From the NCBI RefSeq assembly GCF_000952155.1, contig NZ_JYON01000022.1, positions 24,358-88,357 on the forward strand: 64,000 nucleotides of DNA, given 5' to 3'. The notes under the pieces are model-generated. The model had not been told where the DNA came from, ran no database searches, and worked only from the letters and a program-made list of their open reading frames with translations. This stretch comes from Aliterella atlantica CENA595. Its GTDB lineage: Bacteria > Cyanobacteriota > Cyanobacteriia > Cyanobacteriales > Chroococcidiopsidaceae. The translations under genes were made by a program, and so were the position numbers. This document shows positions 18,501 to 28,675 of the stretch, in pieces (within the stretch, counting starts at the first letter, position 1; each line of letters starts with the position of its first letter).

Positions 18501-20294
18501 ATGACTGAAGCAACATTAACCTCATCTCGGCGCAGTGCTGGCGAAATTACACCGAAGCTAAATTATCGCGTCGCCATGCCTCAACCAGAAAATCATCTGT
18601 TTGAAGTAGAATTGCATATCCAAGATTACTCATTACCTTTACTAGATTTAAAATTGCCAGTTTGGACACCAGGCTCTTATTTAGTCAGGGAATACGCCAA
18701 ACATTTACAAGATTTTTCAGTTAGTGCAGGCGAAAAACCTCTAAATTGGCGCAAAATAGCGAAAAATCACTGGCAAATTGCCACAACAGAACCAGAAATT
18801 ACCATCCGTTACCGCATATTTGCCCACGAACTATCGGTACGGACAAATCATCTCGACGCTACTCATGGCTACTTCAACGGCGCAGCTTTATTTTTACGCA
18901 TACTTGAATATGACAAGCAACCTGTAAACGTTACTATCATCCCACCGCATCCAGATTGGCACGTTACTACACCTTTACCAGAAGTTGCAGAGCAAAAAAA
19001 TACTTTTGTCGCTGCTGATTTTGACACTTTGGTAGATAGCCCCTTTGAAATTGGCAAACAGCAAATATATCGATTTGCTGCCTTGGGTAAAGCTCACGAA
19101 CTAGCTATTTGGGGCGGAAAGAGTAATATTGAGCCAGAAAAAGCGATCGCTGATATCGAGAAAATTATTGCCGTAGAAGCCGAAATGTTCGGCGGTTTGC
19201 CTTACGATCGCTACTTATTTTTACTCCACCTATCAGCGCAAGGTAATGGCGGCTTAGAACATAAGTACAGTTGCTCGTTAAACTACCCGCGATTTGGCTT
19301 TCGCGCCAAAGATAAGTACGATCGCTTTATGCAATTGGTAGCCCATGAGTTTTTTCACTTATGGAACGTCAAACGCATCCGCCCCAAAGCTTTAGAAGTA
19401 TTTGACTACGACAATGAAAACTATACGCCTTCATTGTGGTTTAGTGAAGGCACAACCAGTTATTACGACTTGCTTATTCCCTTGAGGGCGGGGATTTATG
19501 ACGCTAAGGCTTTTTTGCAGAACTTAGGTAAAGAAATTACTCGCTATATGACAACTCCAGGGAGGTTAGTACAACCAGTTAGCGAGTCGAGTCTGGATGC
19601 TTGGATTAAGCTGTATCGCCCAGATCCTAATAGCGGCAATTCCCAAATTTCCTACTATTTGAAAGGAGAAATGGTATCGTTGCTGTTAGATTTGCTGATT
19701 CGGGAACGAACCAAAAATCAGCGATCGCTTGATGATGTAATGCTGAAAATGTGGCAGCAATTTGGGCAAGAAGAAATTGGCTTTACCCCCCAGCAGTTGC
19801 AAACAGTTATCGAATCGGTAGCTGGGATAGAACTTGCTGACTTCTTTGCTCAATACATTGATGGCGTTGAAGAGTTGCCATTTAACCAGTATCTAAAACC
19901 TTTTGGGTTGGAGTTAGGCGGTGATTTTGAAGATGAACCAGTACCGCATTTAGGCATCAAGACAAGTGCAGAAAACGGACGCGAGATAGTTAAATTTGTG
20001 GAAATAGGTACGCCTGCTCAAATAGCGGGGATTGATGCAGGAGATGAATTGCTAGCGATTGACGGGATTAAAGTTAATTCAGGACAACTGAGCGAGCGCA
20101 TTAAAGACTACAAACCCCATGACTCTATACAAGTTACAGTTTTCCATCAAGAATACTTGCGTAACTATACCCTGACTTTAAGTTCTCCACGCCCTAATCG
20201 CTATCAGGTAAAACCCGTAAAAAATCCTACTGAATTGCAGCAACAAAACTTTGCTAACTATTTGGGATGCGAGTTTTCCACCATTGAGGATTGA
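18501..20294 (+). CDS. M61 family metallopeptidase with PDZ domain
   Basis: This 597-residue protein has a zinc aminopeptidase core of the glycyl aminopeptidase (M61) family: AHEFFHLWNVKRIRP with H282-E283-x-x-H286, and the downstream glutamate in WFSEGTTSYY (E316). The N-terminal beta domain (about 20-180) and the C-terminal PDZ domain (about 475-560, EIGTPAQIAGIDAGDELLAIDG) complete the usual architecture. No signal peptide is visible, so it is probably cytoplasmic. The substrate is unknown; the family cleaves N-terminal glycine or alanine. It stands alone between repeats. Confidence 0.9.
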   Translation: MTEATLTSSRRSAGEITPKLNYRVAMPQPENHLFEVELHIQDYSLPLLDLKLPVWTPGSYLVREYAKHLQDFSVSAGEKPLNWRKIAKNHWQIATTEPEITIRYRIFAHELSVRTNHLDATHGYFNGAALFLRILEYDKQPVNVTIIPPHPDWHVTTPLPEVAEQKNTFVAADFDTLVDSPFEIGKQQIYRFAALGKAHELAIWGGKSNIEPEKAIADIEKIIAVEAEMFGGLPYDRYLFLLHLSAQGNGGLEHKYSCSLNYPRFGFRAKDKYDRFMQLVAHEFFHLWNVKRIRPKALEVFDYDNENYTPSLWFSEGTTSYYDLLIPLRAGIYDAKAFLQNLGKEITRYMTTPGRLVQPVSESSLDAWIKLYRPDPNSGNSQISYYLKGEMVSLLLDLLIRERTKNQRSLDDVMLKMWQQFGQEEIGFTPQQLQTVIESVAGIELADFFAQYIDGVEELPFNQYLKPFGLELGGDFEDEPVPHLGIKTSAENGREIVKFVEIGTPAQIAGIDAGDELLAIDGIKVNSGQLSERIKDYKPHDSIQVTVFHQEYLRNYTLTLSSPRPNRYQVKPVKNPTELQQQNFANYLGCEFSTIED

Positions 20295-20299
20295 GAAGT

Positions 20300-20324
20300 A
20301 GGGTGCGAATTAAATTCGCACCCT
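20300..20324 (+). repeat. AGGGTGCG palindromic repeat
   Basis: AGGGTGCGAATT and AATTCGCACCCT arms form a hairpin after the M61 stop. Related dyads are at 38996, 51196, 51875 and 54678. It lies between convergent genes and may act as a bidirectional terminator. Confidence 0.7.
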
Positions 20325-20331
20325 CCATAAG

Positions 20332-20362
20332 CTGGTCACTGGTTACTGGTTACTGGTCACTG
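20332..20362 (-). repeat. CAGTGACCAGT short tandem repeat overlapping the comB stop
   Basis: The heptamer repeat supplies the final residues SDQ and the TAA stop of comB. Confidence 0.75.
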
Positions 20363-21090
20363 ATTTTCAATACGCCTGGTTCTGTTTGAATGGGTAAAGC
20401 ATCTAAAATATCCATTTGAGCGCAATATTTGATATCTTCGTGGCAGTCCAGACGCAGCAATCTTTTACCGTGACTAGCTTGGTGGAATAATTCTACTAAT
20501 TTATCTTGCCATTGTTCGTAAAGCGCGATCGCTCCTACTACTTCATCGTTACCTGCAAGTTCTTCTAGAGGTAAATTAGTCTTTTGCAATAAACTGTGGG
20601 CGATCGCTCCCGCGCAAGCTGTATCTTCTAAAGAATAGCTACCTTCCCAACCCGAACCAACAATCCAGACAATCTCTGGTTGCTGAGATAATACATATTG
20701 CACCGCCGCCGCGCGATTAACAAAAGCCGCCGCTAACACTGTAGGAGCGCTCTGTATGCATTGCAAAGCACGAGTGCCGTTAGTTGTACTAATAAACAAT
20801 CTCCGCCCTGCTACGCGCTCTTTAGTGCAGTCTAAAGGCGAGTTACCTAAATCGAAACCCTCTACCTTACCACCACCGCGTTCGCCTGCTCTTAATCTTT
20901 TATCAGCAGCCCATTTTTCGCTAACTTGCAGCAACTTATCTAAATCGCTAAATACTTGGATAGCTTCACCACCAGCAGCTAACACAGTAGCCATAGTGGT
21001 TGTAGCTCGCAGTACATCTACAGCGATCGCGCAATCGGGGATGCGATCGGTGGGAGTTAGTTCGGGAGTATGGTAAATAAATAACTTCAC
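20350..21090 (-). CDS. comB: 2-phosphosulfolactate phosphatase family protein
   Basis: ComB-type proteins remove phosphate from 2-phosphosulfolactate in coenzyme M synthesis; cyanobacteria carry the gene without making coenzyme M, so the real substrate is uncertain. The magnesium/phosphate-binding segments [33 protein letters not shown] and [11 protein letters not shown] are intact. I start at GTG 21090 ([11 protein letters not shown], 246 residues), the usual family N-terminus, rather than at TTG 21117. The last codons come from a dispersed repeat. Confidence 0.85.
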   Translation of the reverse strand: MKLFIYHTPELTPTDRIPDCAIAVDVLRATTTMATVLAAGGEAIQVFSDLDKLLQVSEKWAADKRLRAGERGGGKVEGFDLGNSPLDCTKERVAGRRLFISTTNGTRALQCIQSAPTVLAAAFVNRAAAVQYVLSQQPEIVWIVGSGWEGSYSLEDTACAGAIAHSLLQKTNLPLEELAGNDEVVGAIALYEQWQDKLVELFHQASHGKRLLRLDCHEDIKYCAQMDILDALPIQTEPGVLKISDQ

Positions 21091-21272
21091 GCGCTTGGCT
21101 ACACCTTGTATTTTCAAGTGAATTATATGCTAAGGCGTGAAGTTGAGGGAACAACCAAAGAGCGATCGTACTTTAGGTAGCATTACTCTGCTCTATTGGG
21201 CTATTTAGGCTCTGTTGTCCCAAAATGTAAAATAAGCCTATAGCTGTAAAGTCAAGCTAAGGAGACTGAAAT

Positions 21273-21449
21273 ATTCCTACTTCAGAGCAAAAAACGCAGT
21301 GTTATATACTGTGCTGTCAATTCACTAAGCTTTACTTGCCTATTAACATTGTTCGTCTAGATGAACGAACCAAAAACGTATTCTTTTTGGCAGGCGAGCA
21401 AAATATTATAGAAATATACCCCAATGGTAAATGGAGGTACATCGGATGA
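21273..21449 (+). CDS. DUF6888 family protein, apparent ATT start
   Basis: This is a 58-residue protein (IPTSEQKTQC...NIVRLDERTKNVFFLAGEQNIIEIYPNG.WRYIG) that I place in the small cyanobacterial DUF6888 family. The frame begins at ATT, with AAGGAG eight bases upstream and an in-frame TGA two codons before. There is no ATG, GTG or TTG until a TTG at codon 22. The paralog at 63014 has the same ATT, the same length and the same Shine-Dalgarno spacing. Its TGA overlaps the ATG of the DUF6887 gene (ATGA). Function is unknown; a toxin-antitoxin-like pair is possible. Confidence 0.75.
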   Translation: MPTSEQKTQCYILCCQFTKLYLPINIVRLDERTKNVFFLAGEQNIIEIYPNGKWRYIG

Positions 21450-21670
21450 ATCAGCTTAACTTTCAAAAGATGAGTCAAAAAGAGTTGCACGATTACGTTC
21501 TTGCTCATCGGGAAGACTCTGAAGCCTTTTATGCCTACGTAGATAAGCTTCATGCTGAAGGAAATTGGATTGAGATGCCTGCTTTAATGTCTGAGCAGGA
21601 CTTAGATAATCATCCTGAGTTCCTCGAACATATTCGTAATAGTTCTCAGTCTCAAGATAACGTAGTTTAG
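21446..21670 (+). CDS. DUF6887 family protein
   Basis: This 74-residue acidic protein (MNQLNFQKMSQKELHDYVLAHREDSEAFYAYVDKL) is probably helical in its first half and matches the DUF6887 proteins that accompany DUF6888. The start at 21446 is fixed by the ATGA overlap with the preceding gene and by GGAGG about nine bases upstream; the ATG at 21431 in the same frame is not needed. A very similar paralog is at 63187. The compact overlapping pair, duplicated in the window, recalls toxin-antitoxin layouts, but no activity is known to me. Confidence 0.8.
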   Translation: MNQLNFQKMSQKELHDYVLAHREDSEAFYAYVDKLHAEGNWIEMPALMSEQDLDNHPEFLEHIRNSSQSQDNVV

Positions 21671-21899
21671 AGCTAGAATTTAACTCTCAAAGCGATCGCA
21701 ATAGTTAAGCTCGATTATTGCAAAGTATTTTTTTTGTTGCGAATATATAAGCGTCTCACAAATATTGTAAAAGTACAAGCTTAATGACTGTTTAGACTTA
21801 TGTCAGTTTAGATTAGTTGACGGTTGGTAATACTTTATGCATAAATTTTTCCATAAAATTTACTACCAATAATTAAGCCGTTAGAAAGGAAAATAATAA

Positions 21900-22559
21900 A
21901 TGACAGCTATTCTGGATGCTAGAAACTTATCTTTAGAAGATGTCCATCGCCTTTTAAAATTGGAAGAAAGTTTAAATGAATCTCCTTTATCATTATTGTC
22001 ATTAGAACACCTTACAGAATTTGAACAACAGGAAGTGCTGAAAATCCGTGATGTTTTTCGCAGTTACTATGCAAGCGGTAGATTTTCAGAAGGGCAAGTC
22101 AAATTTTTGACTATTGCTCCTCTAATGTGGTTGGCTGGGTTTTATCAACAGGGTATTAAAATAACTATTGAAGAAAATATTGCTGATATCTCAATTGAAG
22201 ATGAAGATACAGTAGTTAAAGGGAGAATGGATATTTTAGCGGTTAGCAGAACTAAGTCTAAAACGTCCATTACGCCATTTTGGGTATTAGTAGTTGAAAC
22301 TAAAAATAGTAGTATTGAAGCATTAGAAGGTTTACCGCAGCTACTTACTTATGCCTATAAAAGTTCAGAACATCAAGAATCTGTTTGGGGCTTAACAACT
22401 AACGGGCTAAGTTATTGGTTTGTCAATCTCAAGCAAGGGAACCCGCCAACTTATCAATTATTGCCAGAACTTAACTTATTTGACTTGCAGCGATCGCTTC
22501 AGTTACTACAAATATTGAAAGCAATTTGTAAATTACAGTACACTTCAGGGTCACTTTAA
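21900..22559 (+). CDS. PD-(D/E)XK nuclease-like protein (HsdR-type, cyanobacterial)
   Basis: This 219-residue protein belongs to the cyanobacterial proteins often labelled restriction endonuclease subunit R. Visible core residues are D111 in GRMDILAV, E133-T-K135 in VLVVETKNS, and Q147 in the following helix (LPQLLTYAY), the standard D...ExK...Q order. There is no helicase or methylase nearby. Its biological role is not known; it could be a stand-alone nuclease or a remnant that retains the fold. It sits alone, with AGAAAGGA about ten bases before the start. Confidence 0.8.
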   Translation: MTAILDARNLSLEDVHRLLKLEESLNESPLSLLSLEHLTEFEQQEVLKIRDVFRSYYASGRFSEGQVKFLTIAPLMWLAGFYQQGIKITIEENIADISIEDEDTVVKGRMDILAVSRTKSKTSITPFWVLVVETKNSSIEALEGLPQLLTYAYKSSEHQESVWGLTTNGLSYWFVNLKQGNPPTYQLLPELNLFDLQRSLQLLQILKAICKLQYTSGSL

Positions 22560-22751
22560 CAGGTAACGTCAAACAGGTAAATGAGCGAGAAGGCACAGCA
22601 TACTTATTGTGCTTGGGTAAAAATAAACACACTTTCTTCATTTAACAAATATCAACAAAGTTATAGCGCATTAGGCTTGTTGATAGAGAGAAAATAGAAA
22701 GATAGGAGTATTTTATCTAAAGCCTTGCCTAAAATTGGGAGCCTGCAATCA

Positions 22752-25724
22752 GTGGTATTACAAGTAGAAAAAAACACTTACGAAGCTAAAACTCAGGAAA
22801 TTGCTAAACAACTTTTAGCAGCTACGCGGGAAAATCGCTCGTTTTTTGCTTCCTTACGCGATCAAATGCGCTGGGATGATAAATTACTAGCTTGGGCAAT
22901 GAGTAACCCAGGCTTGCGCGTGCAGTTGTTTCGCTTCATTGACTGCTTACCTGCGTTGCACAGTAAACCAGAAGTTGCCGCACATCTGCAAGAGTATTTA
23001 GGCGATGAGTCGGTAGAATTACCAGCAGCCTTAAAGGGAATGCTCAATTTTGCCACGCCCGATTCCATGCCCGGACAAGTAGCTGCTACAACTGTATCTA
23101 CTGCTGTAGAAACTTTAGCGCATAAGTATATATCTGGGGAAAATATCAAAGAAGTCCTCAAAACAATCGAGCGTCTGCGTAAGAATAAGATGGCTTTTAC
23201 CATCGATTTGCTTGGGGAAGCTGTAATTACTGAAGCTGAAGCCCAATCATATCTAGATCGCTATCTCGATTTGATGGCGCAATTGGTAGCAGCCTCGAAA
23301 AAGTGGACACCAGTAGCAGCGATTGATAGTGCTGAGGGCGAAACATTGTCCCAAGTGCAAGTATCTGTCAAGCTTACAGCCTTTTATTCGCAATTCGATC
23401 CGCTAGACGCTTGTGGTAGCGAAGCAAAGGTTAGCGATCGCATCCGCATATTACTACGCCGCGCCCAAGAATTAGGGGCAGCAGTCCATTTTGATATGGA
23501 ACAATATGCCTATAAAGACTTAACTCTATCTATTTTGAAAAAAATATTGATGGAACAAGAGTTTCGCACCCGCACAGATGTAGGCATAACAATTCAAGCA
23601 TATCTGCGCGATAGCGAAAGAGATACTAAAGATCTAATCGCTTGGGCAAAAGAACGCGGTTATCCTTTGACAATTCGGCTAGTTAAAGGCGCTTATTGGG
23701 ATCAAGAGACAATCAAAGCTGCACAAAAAGATTGGCAACAACCTGTATATAACGATAAAGCTGCAACAGATGCCAACTTTGAAACGATTACGCAACTGTT
23801 GTTAGAAAATCACGAATACGTATATGCAGCAATAGGCAGCCATAACGTGCGATCGCAAGCTGTAGCCATAGCGATCGCCGAAACTCTCAATATCCCTCGC
23901 CGTCGCTTTGAAATGCAAGTATTGTACGGTATGGGAGATAAATTAGCATCAGCACTGGTAGCAAGAGGGCATCGAGTAAGAGTTTATTGCCCTTATGGCG
24001 AACTACTTCCAGGAATGGCTTATTTAATTCGCCGCTTACTGGAAAATACAGCAAATAGCTCGTTTTTGCGCCAAAGTTTAGAAGATCGTCCAGTTGAAGA
24101 ACTACTTGCACCACCAATTAGTAAGGGCGATGTACCTTTTGCAGCTAACCATGCAGCTTTTGCTAATGTGGCTGATACCGATTATGCAGATATGGAACTA
24201 AGAAATACTGCCCAAACAGCTTTTGCTAACGTTCGCCAACAACTAGGCAAAACTTATTTACCCTTAATTAATGGCGAATATCAACAGACAGAACAAATAA
24301 TTGATTCTGTCAATCCTTCTAAATACAGCGAAATAGTCGGTAAAGTTGGGCTAATTTCGCCAGAACAAGCCAAAGCAGCTATGGAAGCGGCAAAAGTAGC
24401 TTTTCCAGCTTGGCGGCGTACCCCAGTTAAAGAACGCGCTGATATACTACGCAAAGCTGCTGTTTTGATGGAACAAAAAAGGGCAGAATTATCAGCTTGG
24501 ATAGTTTTAGAAGTAGGTAAGCCAGTCAAAGAAGCAGATGCAGAAGTATCGGAAGCAATAGACTTTTGCAACTACTACGCCCAGGAGATGGAACGCCTAG
24601 ATAAAGGGTATAACTACGATATCGCTGGGGAAACTAACCGCTATATCTACCAACCTAGAGGAATTGCAGTAGTTATCTCGCCTTGGAATTTCCCTTTAGC
24701 GATCGCTGCTGGGATGACTGTAGCAGCATTGGCTACGGGTAATTGTACTTTACTCAAACCTGCGGAGACATCTTCTGTAATTGCCGCTAAATTTGCTGAA
24801 ATATTGGTAGAAGCTGGCATTCCCAAAGGCGTGTTTCAATACGTACCAGGAAGAGGTTCTACAGTTGGCGCTTATTTAGTCAATCATCCCGATACTCACT
24901 TAATTGCGTTTACAGGTTCTCAAGAAGTAGGCTGTCGCATTTATGCAGATGCAGCTATTGTGCAGCCAGGGCAAAAACACCTCAAGCGTGTAATTGCCGA
25001 AATGGGTGGTAAAAATGGGCTAATTATTGATGAAAGTGCCGATCTAGATGCAGCCGTAGTTGGCGTAGTACAATCTGCTTTCGGTTACAGCGGGCAAAAG
25101 TGTTCGGCTTGTTCGCGGGTGATAGTGTTAGAGCCTATTTATGATGCCTTCGTGCAGCGTTTGGTTGAAGCAACACATAGCCTTAATATCGGGCTTGCTG
25201 AGTCTCCTAGCACCCAAGTCGGTCCGGTAATTGATGCTAATGCTAGAGATCGGATTAAAGAATACATCGAGCAGGGGAAAAAAGAAGCCCAAGCTGCACT
25301 GGAAATACCTGTAACAGATACGGGGTATTTTGTTAGTCCAACAATCTTTAGCAATGTTGCACCCACAGCAGCGATCGCTCAAGAAGAAATTTTTGGTCCA
25401 GTTGTGGCTGTAATTAAGGTAAAAGACTTTAACGAAGCGATCGCAGTTGCGAATGGAACTAATTTCGCACTTACTGGCGGACTGTATTCGCGTACTCCTT
25501 CCCATATTCAGCAAGCAGAGCAAGAATTTGAGGTAGGCAATCTTTACATCAATCGGACAATAACAGGAGCGATCGTTGCTAGGCAACCATTTGGCGGCTT
25601 CAAGATGTCTGGTGTAGGTTCCAAAGCCGGAGGTCCCGATTACTTACTCCAGTTTCTAGAACCGCGCACGATTACAGAAAATATCCAACGTCAAGGTTTT
25701 GCACCGATTGAAGGAGCAGAGTAG
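22752..25724 (+). CDS. putA: Bifunctional proline dehydrogenase / glutamate-semialdehyde dehydrogenase
   Basis: This 990-residue protein oxidises proline to glutamate in two steps. Residues 1-460 are the FAD-dependent proline dehydrogenase barrel (RLVKGAYWDQET, YCPYGELLPGMAYLIRRLLEN). Residues about 520-985 are the NAD-dependent P5C dehydrogenase (SPWNFPLAIAAG, EMGGKNG, catalytic cysteine in GYSGQKCSACSRV). The E. coli-type ribbon-helix-helix repressor domain is absent, so it should not regulate itself. I prefer GTG 22752 with GGGAG ten bases upstream, giving the family-like N-terminus VVLQVEKNTYEAKT; TTG 22725 would add nine residues. Confidence 0.93.
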   Translation: MVLQVEKNTYEAKTQEIAKQLLAATRENRSFFASLRDQMRWDDKLLAWAMSNPGLRVQLFRFIDCLPALHSKPEVAAHLQEYLGDESVELPAALKGMLNFATPDSMPGQVAATTVSTAVETLAHKYISGENIKEVLKTIERLRKNKMAFTIDLLGEAVITEAEAQSYLDRYLDLMAQLVAASKKWTPVAAIDSAEGETLSQVQVSVKLTAFYSQFDPLDACGSEAKVSDRIRILLRRAQELGAAVHFDMEQYAYKDLTLSILKKILMEQEFRTRTDVGITIQAYLRDSERDTKDLIAWAKERGYPLTIRLVKGAYWDQETIKAAQKDWQQPVYNDKAATDANFETITQLLLENHEYVYAAIGSHNVRSQAVAIAIAETLNIPRRRFEMQVLYGMGDKLASALVARGHRVRVYCPYGELLPGMAYLIRRLLENTANSSFLRQSLEDRPVEELLAPPISKGDVPFAANHAAFANVADTDYADMELRNTAQTAFANVRQQLGKTYLPLINGEYQQTEQIIDSVNPSKYSEIVGKVGLISPEQAKAAMEAAKVAFPAWRRTPVKERADILRKAAVLMEQKRAELSAWIVLEVGKPVKEADAEVSEAIDFCNYYAQEMERLDKGYNYDIAGETNRYIYQPRGIAVVISPWNFPLAIAAGMTVAALATGNCTLLKPAETSSVIAAKFAEILVEAGIPKGVFQYVPGRGSTVGAYLVNHPDTHLIAFTGSQEVGCRIYADAAIVQPGQKHLKRVIAEMGGKNGLIIDESADLDAAVVGVVQSAFGYSGQKCSACSRVIVLEPIYDAFVQRLVEATHSLNIGLAESPSTQVGPVIDANARDRIKEYIEQGKKEAQAALEIPVTDTGYFVSPTIFSNVAPTAAIAQEEIFGPVVAVIKVKDFNEAIAVANGTNFALTGGLYSRTPSHIQQAEQEFEVGNLYINRTITGAIVARQPFGGFKMSGVGSKAGGPDYLLQFLEPRTITENIQRQGFAPIEGAE

Positions 25725-25889
25725 ATGTAAGGCAGGGGGAGCAAGGGAAGATAATTAACTTACATACTCTGTCCTCCTTGTCCCCCTTGTCTGCTTGTCT
25801 CCAAGATCGAAGAACTAACAAAAATACTTGATCGATCGCACTTACAAGTCGAGAATAAAAAAGTAACGCGCACCAGGAGAGGCTCTGCC

Positions 25890-27317
25890 GTGAGTCAGGA
25901 ATTTGATTACGATTTAGTTATTATTGGCGCTGGAGTAGGCGGACATGGCGCTGCCCTGCACGCTGTTAGTCGTGGCTTACGGGCGGCAATTATTGAAGCG
26001 GCTGATATGGGTGGTACTTGTGTCAATAGAGGTTGTATCCCCTCTAAAGCCCTGCTAGCCGCCTCTGGGAGAGTGCGAGAACTACGTAACGCCCATCATC
26101 TCAAGTCTTTGGGAATTCAAGTTGGGAGTGTAGATTTTGATAGAAGTGCGATCGCATCCCACGCTAGCAATATTGTCGAAAAACTCCAAGGCGACTTAAC
26201 TAACAGCCTCAAACGCCTAAAAGTAGATATTATTCGCGGTTGGGCAAAAGTAGCAGGAACGCAAAAAGTTACTATTACAACCGATAGCGGCGAACAAACT
26301 ATTACAGCCAAAGATATTATTCTTTCCCCTGGTTCAATTCCATTTGTACCACCAGGAATTGAAGTAGATGGCAAAACTGTATTTACTAGCGACCAAGGTG
26401 TAAAACTAGATTGGCTACCTGATTGGGTAGCAATCATCGGTAGCGGTTATATTGGCTTAGAGTTTTCCGATATTTATTCGGCGCTAGGGTGTGAAATTAC
26501 CATGATTGAAGCCCTAGATCAATTGATGCCAGGTTTTGACCGAGATATTGCCAAACTTGCAGAACGGATATTGATTGCACCGCGAGACATTGAAACTCAT
26601 GTAGGCATATACGCAAAACGAGTTATTCCTGGTACGCCTGTAGTTATCGAACTTGCTAACTTCAAGACGAAAGAAGATGTAGATGTAATCGAGGTAGATG
26701 CTTGTTTAGTTGCCACAGGACGCATCCCAGCAACTCAAAACTTAGGTTTAGAATCAGTTGGGGTAGAAATCGATCGCCGAGGTTTTATCCCAGTCAATGA
26801 TGCTATGGCGGTACTATCGGCTGGGGAAGTAGTACCGCATCTGTGGGCAATTGGCGATGCAAATGGCAAAATGATGCTAGCTCACGCAGCTTCAGCGCAA
26901 GGTATTGTAGCAGTAGATAACATCTGCGAACAGCCAAGAGAAGTAGACTACCGCAGCATTCCCGCCGCCGCCTTTACCCATCCTGAAATAAGCTATGTAG
27001 GAATGACAGAAACAGCAGCCAAAGAATTAGGCGATACAGAAGGATTTGAAATTGGCGCAGTCAGAAGTTATTTCAAAGGTAACTCCAAAGCGATCGCCGA
27101 AGGAGAAGCTGACGGCATAGCCAAGCTAATATACCGCAAAGATACAGGCGAAGTATTAGGAGTACACATCATCGGCTTACACGCCTCAGACTTAATTCAC
27201 GAAGCCTCAGCCGCAATTGCCAACCGTCAATCAGTCCATACTTTAGCTCACCTAGTCCACGCCCATCCAACCCTCTCAGAAGTCCTAGACGAAGCCTACA
27301 AAAGAGCGATCGCTTGA
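25890..27317 (+). CDS. lpdA: Dihydrolipoyl dehydrogenase
   Basis: The E3 flavoprotein of 2-oxo acid dehydrogenase and glycine cleavage complexes re-oxidises the lipoyl arm with NAD. The FAD site [16 protein letters not shown], the redox-active disulfide [15 protein letters not shown], the NAD site [12 protein letters not shown] and the C-terminal [13 protein letters not shown] with its catalytic His are all present in 475 residues. The start is GTG with AGGAG upstream. It is not in an operon with other complex subunits. A CAGTGACC repeat follows the stop. Confidence 0.95.
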   Translation: MSQEFDYDLVIIGAGVGGHGAALHAVSRGLRAAIIEAADMGGTCVNRGCIPSKALLAASGRVRELRNAHHLKSLGIQVGSVDFDRSAIASHASNIVEKLQGDLTNSLKRLKVDIIRGWAKVAGTQKVTITTDSGEQTITAKDIILSPGSIPFVPPGIEVDGKTVFTSDQGVKLDWLPDWVAIIGSGYIGLEFSDIYSALGCEITMIEALDQLMPGFDRDIAKLAERILIAPRDIETHVGIYAKRVIPGTPVVIELANFKTKEDVDVIEVDACLVATGRIPATQNLGLESVGVEIDRRGFIPVNDAMAVLSAGEVVPHLWAIGDANGKMMLAHAASAQGIVAVDNICEQPREVDYRSIPAAAFTHPEISYVGMTETAAKELGDTEGFEIGAVRSYFKGNSKAIAEGEADGIAKLIYRKDTGEVLGVHIIGLHASDLIHEASAAIANRQSVHTLAHLVHAHPTLSEVLDEAYKRAIA

Positions 27318-27319
27318 AT

Positions 27320-27351
27320 CAGTGACCAGTGACCAGTGACCAGTGACCAGT
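27320..27351 (+). repeat. CAGTGAC heptamer array
   Basis: Four and a half perfect tandem copies of CAGTGAC, the cleanest array of this family in the window, lie between lpdA and trpC. Confidence 0.9.
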
Positions 27352-27404
27352 TTGTGGTTGCCGAGCGCTGGTAACTTTTGAATTTTTCTTATTAGATAAA
27401 CATA

Positions 27405-28295
27405 ATGCAAATCCGCCGCCGTCCCCCTAATCGCGCCGTTGCGATCGAAAGTATGCGCTATCAGGTTGTCGTACCTGGTGCTGAACCGAACAATATCCTC
27501 GAAGAAATTGTTTGGCACAAAGAAGATGAAGTCACTAGACTGCGCGAAAAAATACCTTTAGCCGAACTGCAACAGCAAGCACTTTCCTCGCCACCTTCCC
27601 ACGATTTTATCGGTGCTTTGCGCCAAGGTAAAACTAAACCCGCTTTAATTGCTGAAGTCAAAAAAGCGTCTCCCAGTAAAGGTGTAATTAGAGCAGATTT
27701 TGACCCAGTAGCGATCGCCCAATCCTACGCCCAAGGCGGTGCATCTTGTCTATCGGTACTTACTGACGAAAAATTCTTTCAAGGCAGTTTTAGTAACTTA
27801 ACTCAAGTCCGCGCCAGTGTAGATTTGCCGCTACTGTGCAAAGATTTTGTTCTATATCCTTACCAAATGTACCTCGCCCGCGTCCGAGGAGCAGATGCAG
27901 TATTGTTAATTGCGGCAATTTTAAACGACCAAGACTTACAATATTTCATCAAAATTGCTAAGGCGCTGAAAATGGCGGCTTTAATTGAAGTTCATACTCT
28001 AGCCGAACTAGATCGCGTTTTAGCTTTAGATGGAGTTGCTTTAGTTGGCATCAACAATCGCAATTTAAAAGATTTTTCCGTTGACTTGCAAACTACCTGT
28101 TCTCTGCTCGCAGAACGAGGCAAACAATTACAAGAACGAAATATCTTAGTTGTCAGCGAATCGGGATTGCATCAAGCTGAGGATTTAGCCTTAGTAGCCG
28201 CAGCCGGAGCAAATGCAGTATTAATTGGCGAATCATTGATTAAACAACCAAATGTAGAAAATGCGATCGCCCAATTATTTCCCCAACCATCGTAG
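27405..28295 (+). CDS. trpC: Indole-3-glycerol phosphate synthase
   Basis: TrpC closes the indole ring in tryptophan synthesis. The TIM-barrel motifs [50 protein letters not shown] and VSESGLH are all present. The 296 residues include an N-terminal extension of about 25 residues that is usual in cyanobacteria ([15 protein letters not shown]). It is not clustered with other trp genes, as is common in cyanobacteria. Confidence 0.95.
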   Translation: MQIRRRPPNRAVAIESMRYQVVVPGAEPNNILEEIVWHKEDEVTRLREKIPLAELQQQALSSPPSHDFIGALRQGKTKPALIAEVKKASPSKGVIRADFDPVAIAQSYAQGGASCLSVLTDEKFFQGSFSNLTQVRASVDLPLLCKDFVLYPYQMYLARVRGADAVLLIAAILNDQDLQYFIKIAKALKMAALIEVHTLAELDRVLALDGVALVGINNRNLKDFSVDLQTTCSLLAERGKQLQERNILVVSESGLHQAEDLALVAAAGANAVLIGESLIKQPNVENAIAQLFPQPS

Positions 28296-28316
28296 AGACG
28301 TAGCACTGCTACGTCT
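28291..28316 (+). repeat. GTAGAGACGTAGCACTGCTACGTCT-type palindrome after trpC
   Basis: This hairpin repeat overlaps the TAG stop of trpC. An identical core is found inside rnpB at 28411. Confidence 0.75.
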
Positions 28317-28410
28317 CCAACATATAGCGCATTGCTACATCTGGTTTACCAATGCAACGATCTAGCAAAAACAGGAAAAGAGTCGGACATAAGCCGGGTT
28401 CTGTTCTAAC

Positions 28411-28435
28411 GTAGAGACGTAGCACTGCTACGTCT
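28411..28435 (-). repeat. GTAGAGACGTAGCA repeat inserted in rnpB
   Basis: This self-pairing dispersed repeat lies between conserved rnpB blocks close to the 3' end and would form its own hairpin. Confidence 0.75.
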
Positions 28436-28624
28436 TTTTTCATCAGGGCGGTTATCTATCTGGGATGTTTGTTACCAAACACCTCAAGCGGTTTAAGGGC
28501 AGTGGAACGGGTAAAAGACCAACCATAGTTCCTTTGACCTTGCTTCCAACCGGGGTTTACCGAGCCAGCGTCTCTCGGCGCTGCTGGTGCGCTCTTACCG
28601 CACCTTTGCACCCTTACCTTTATA

Positions 28625-28675
28625 CAGTGACCAGTAACCAGTGACCAGTGACCAAAAACTGGTAACTGGTTACTG
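28625..28675 (-). repeat. CAGTGACC tandem repeat inserted in rnpB
   Basis: CAGTGACCAGTAACCAGT and ACTGGTAACTGGTTACTG arms pair, lengthening a peripheral helix of the RNA. This is the same family as the intergenic heptamer arrays. Confidence 0.8.

Noticed and set aside
27320..27351. CRISPR-like array
   Set aside because: The heptamers are contiguous with no spacers; this is a short tandem repeat family.
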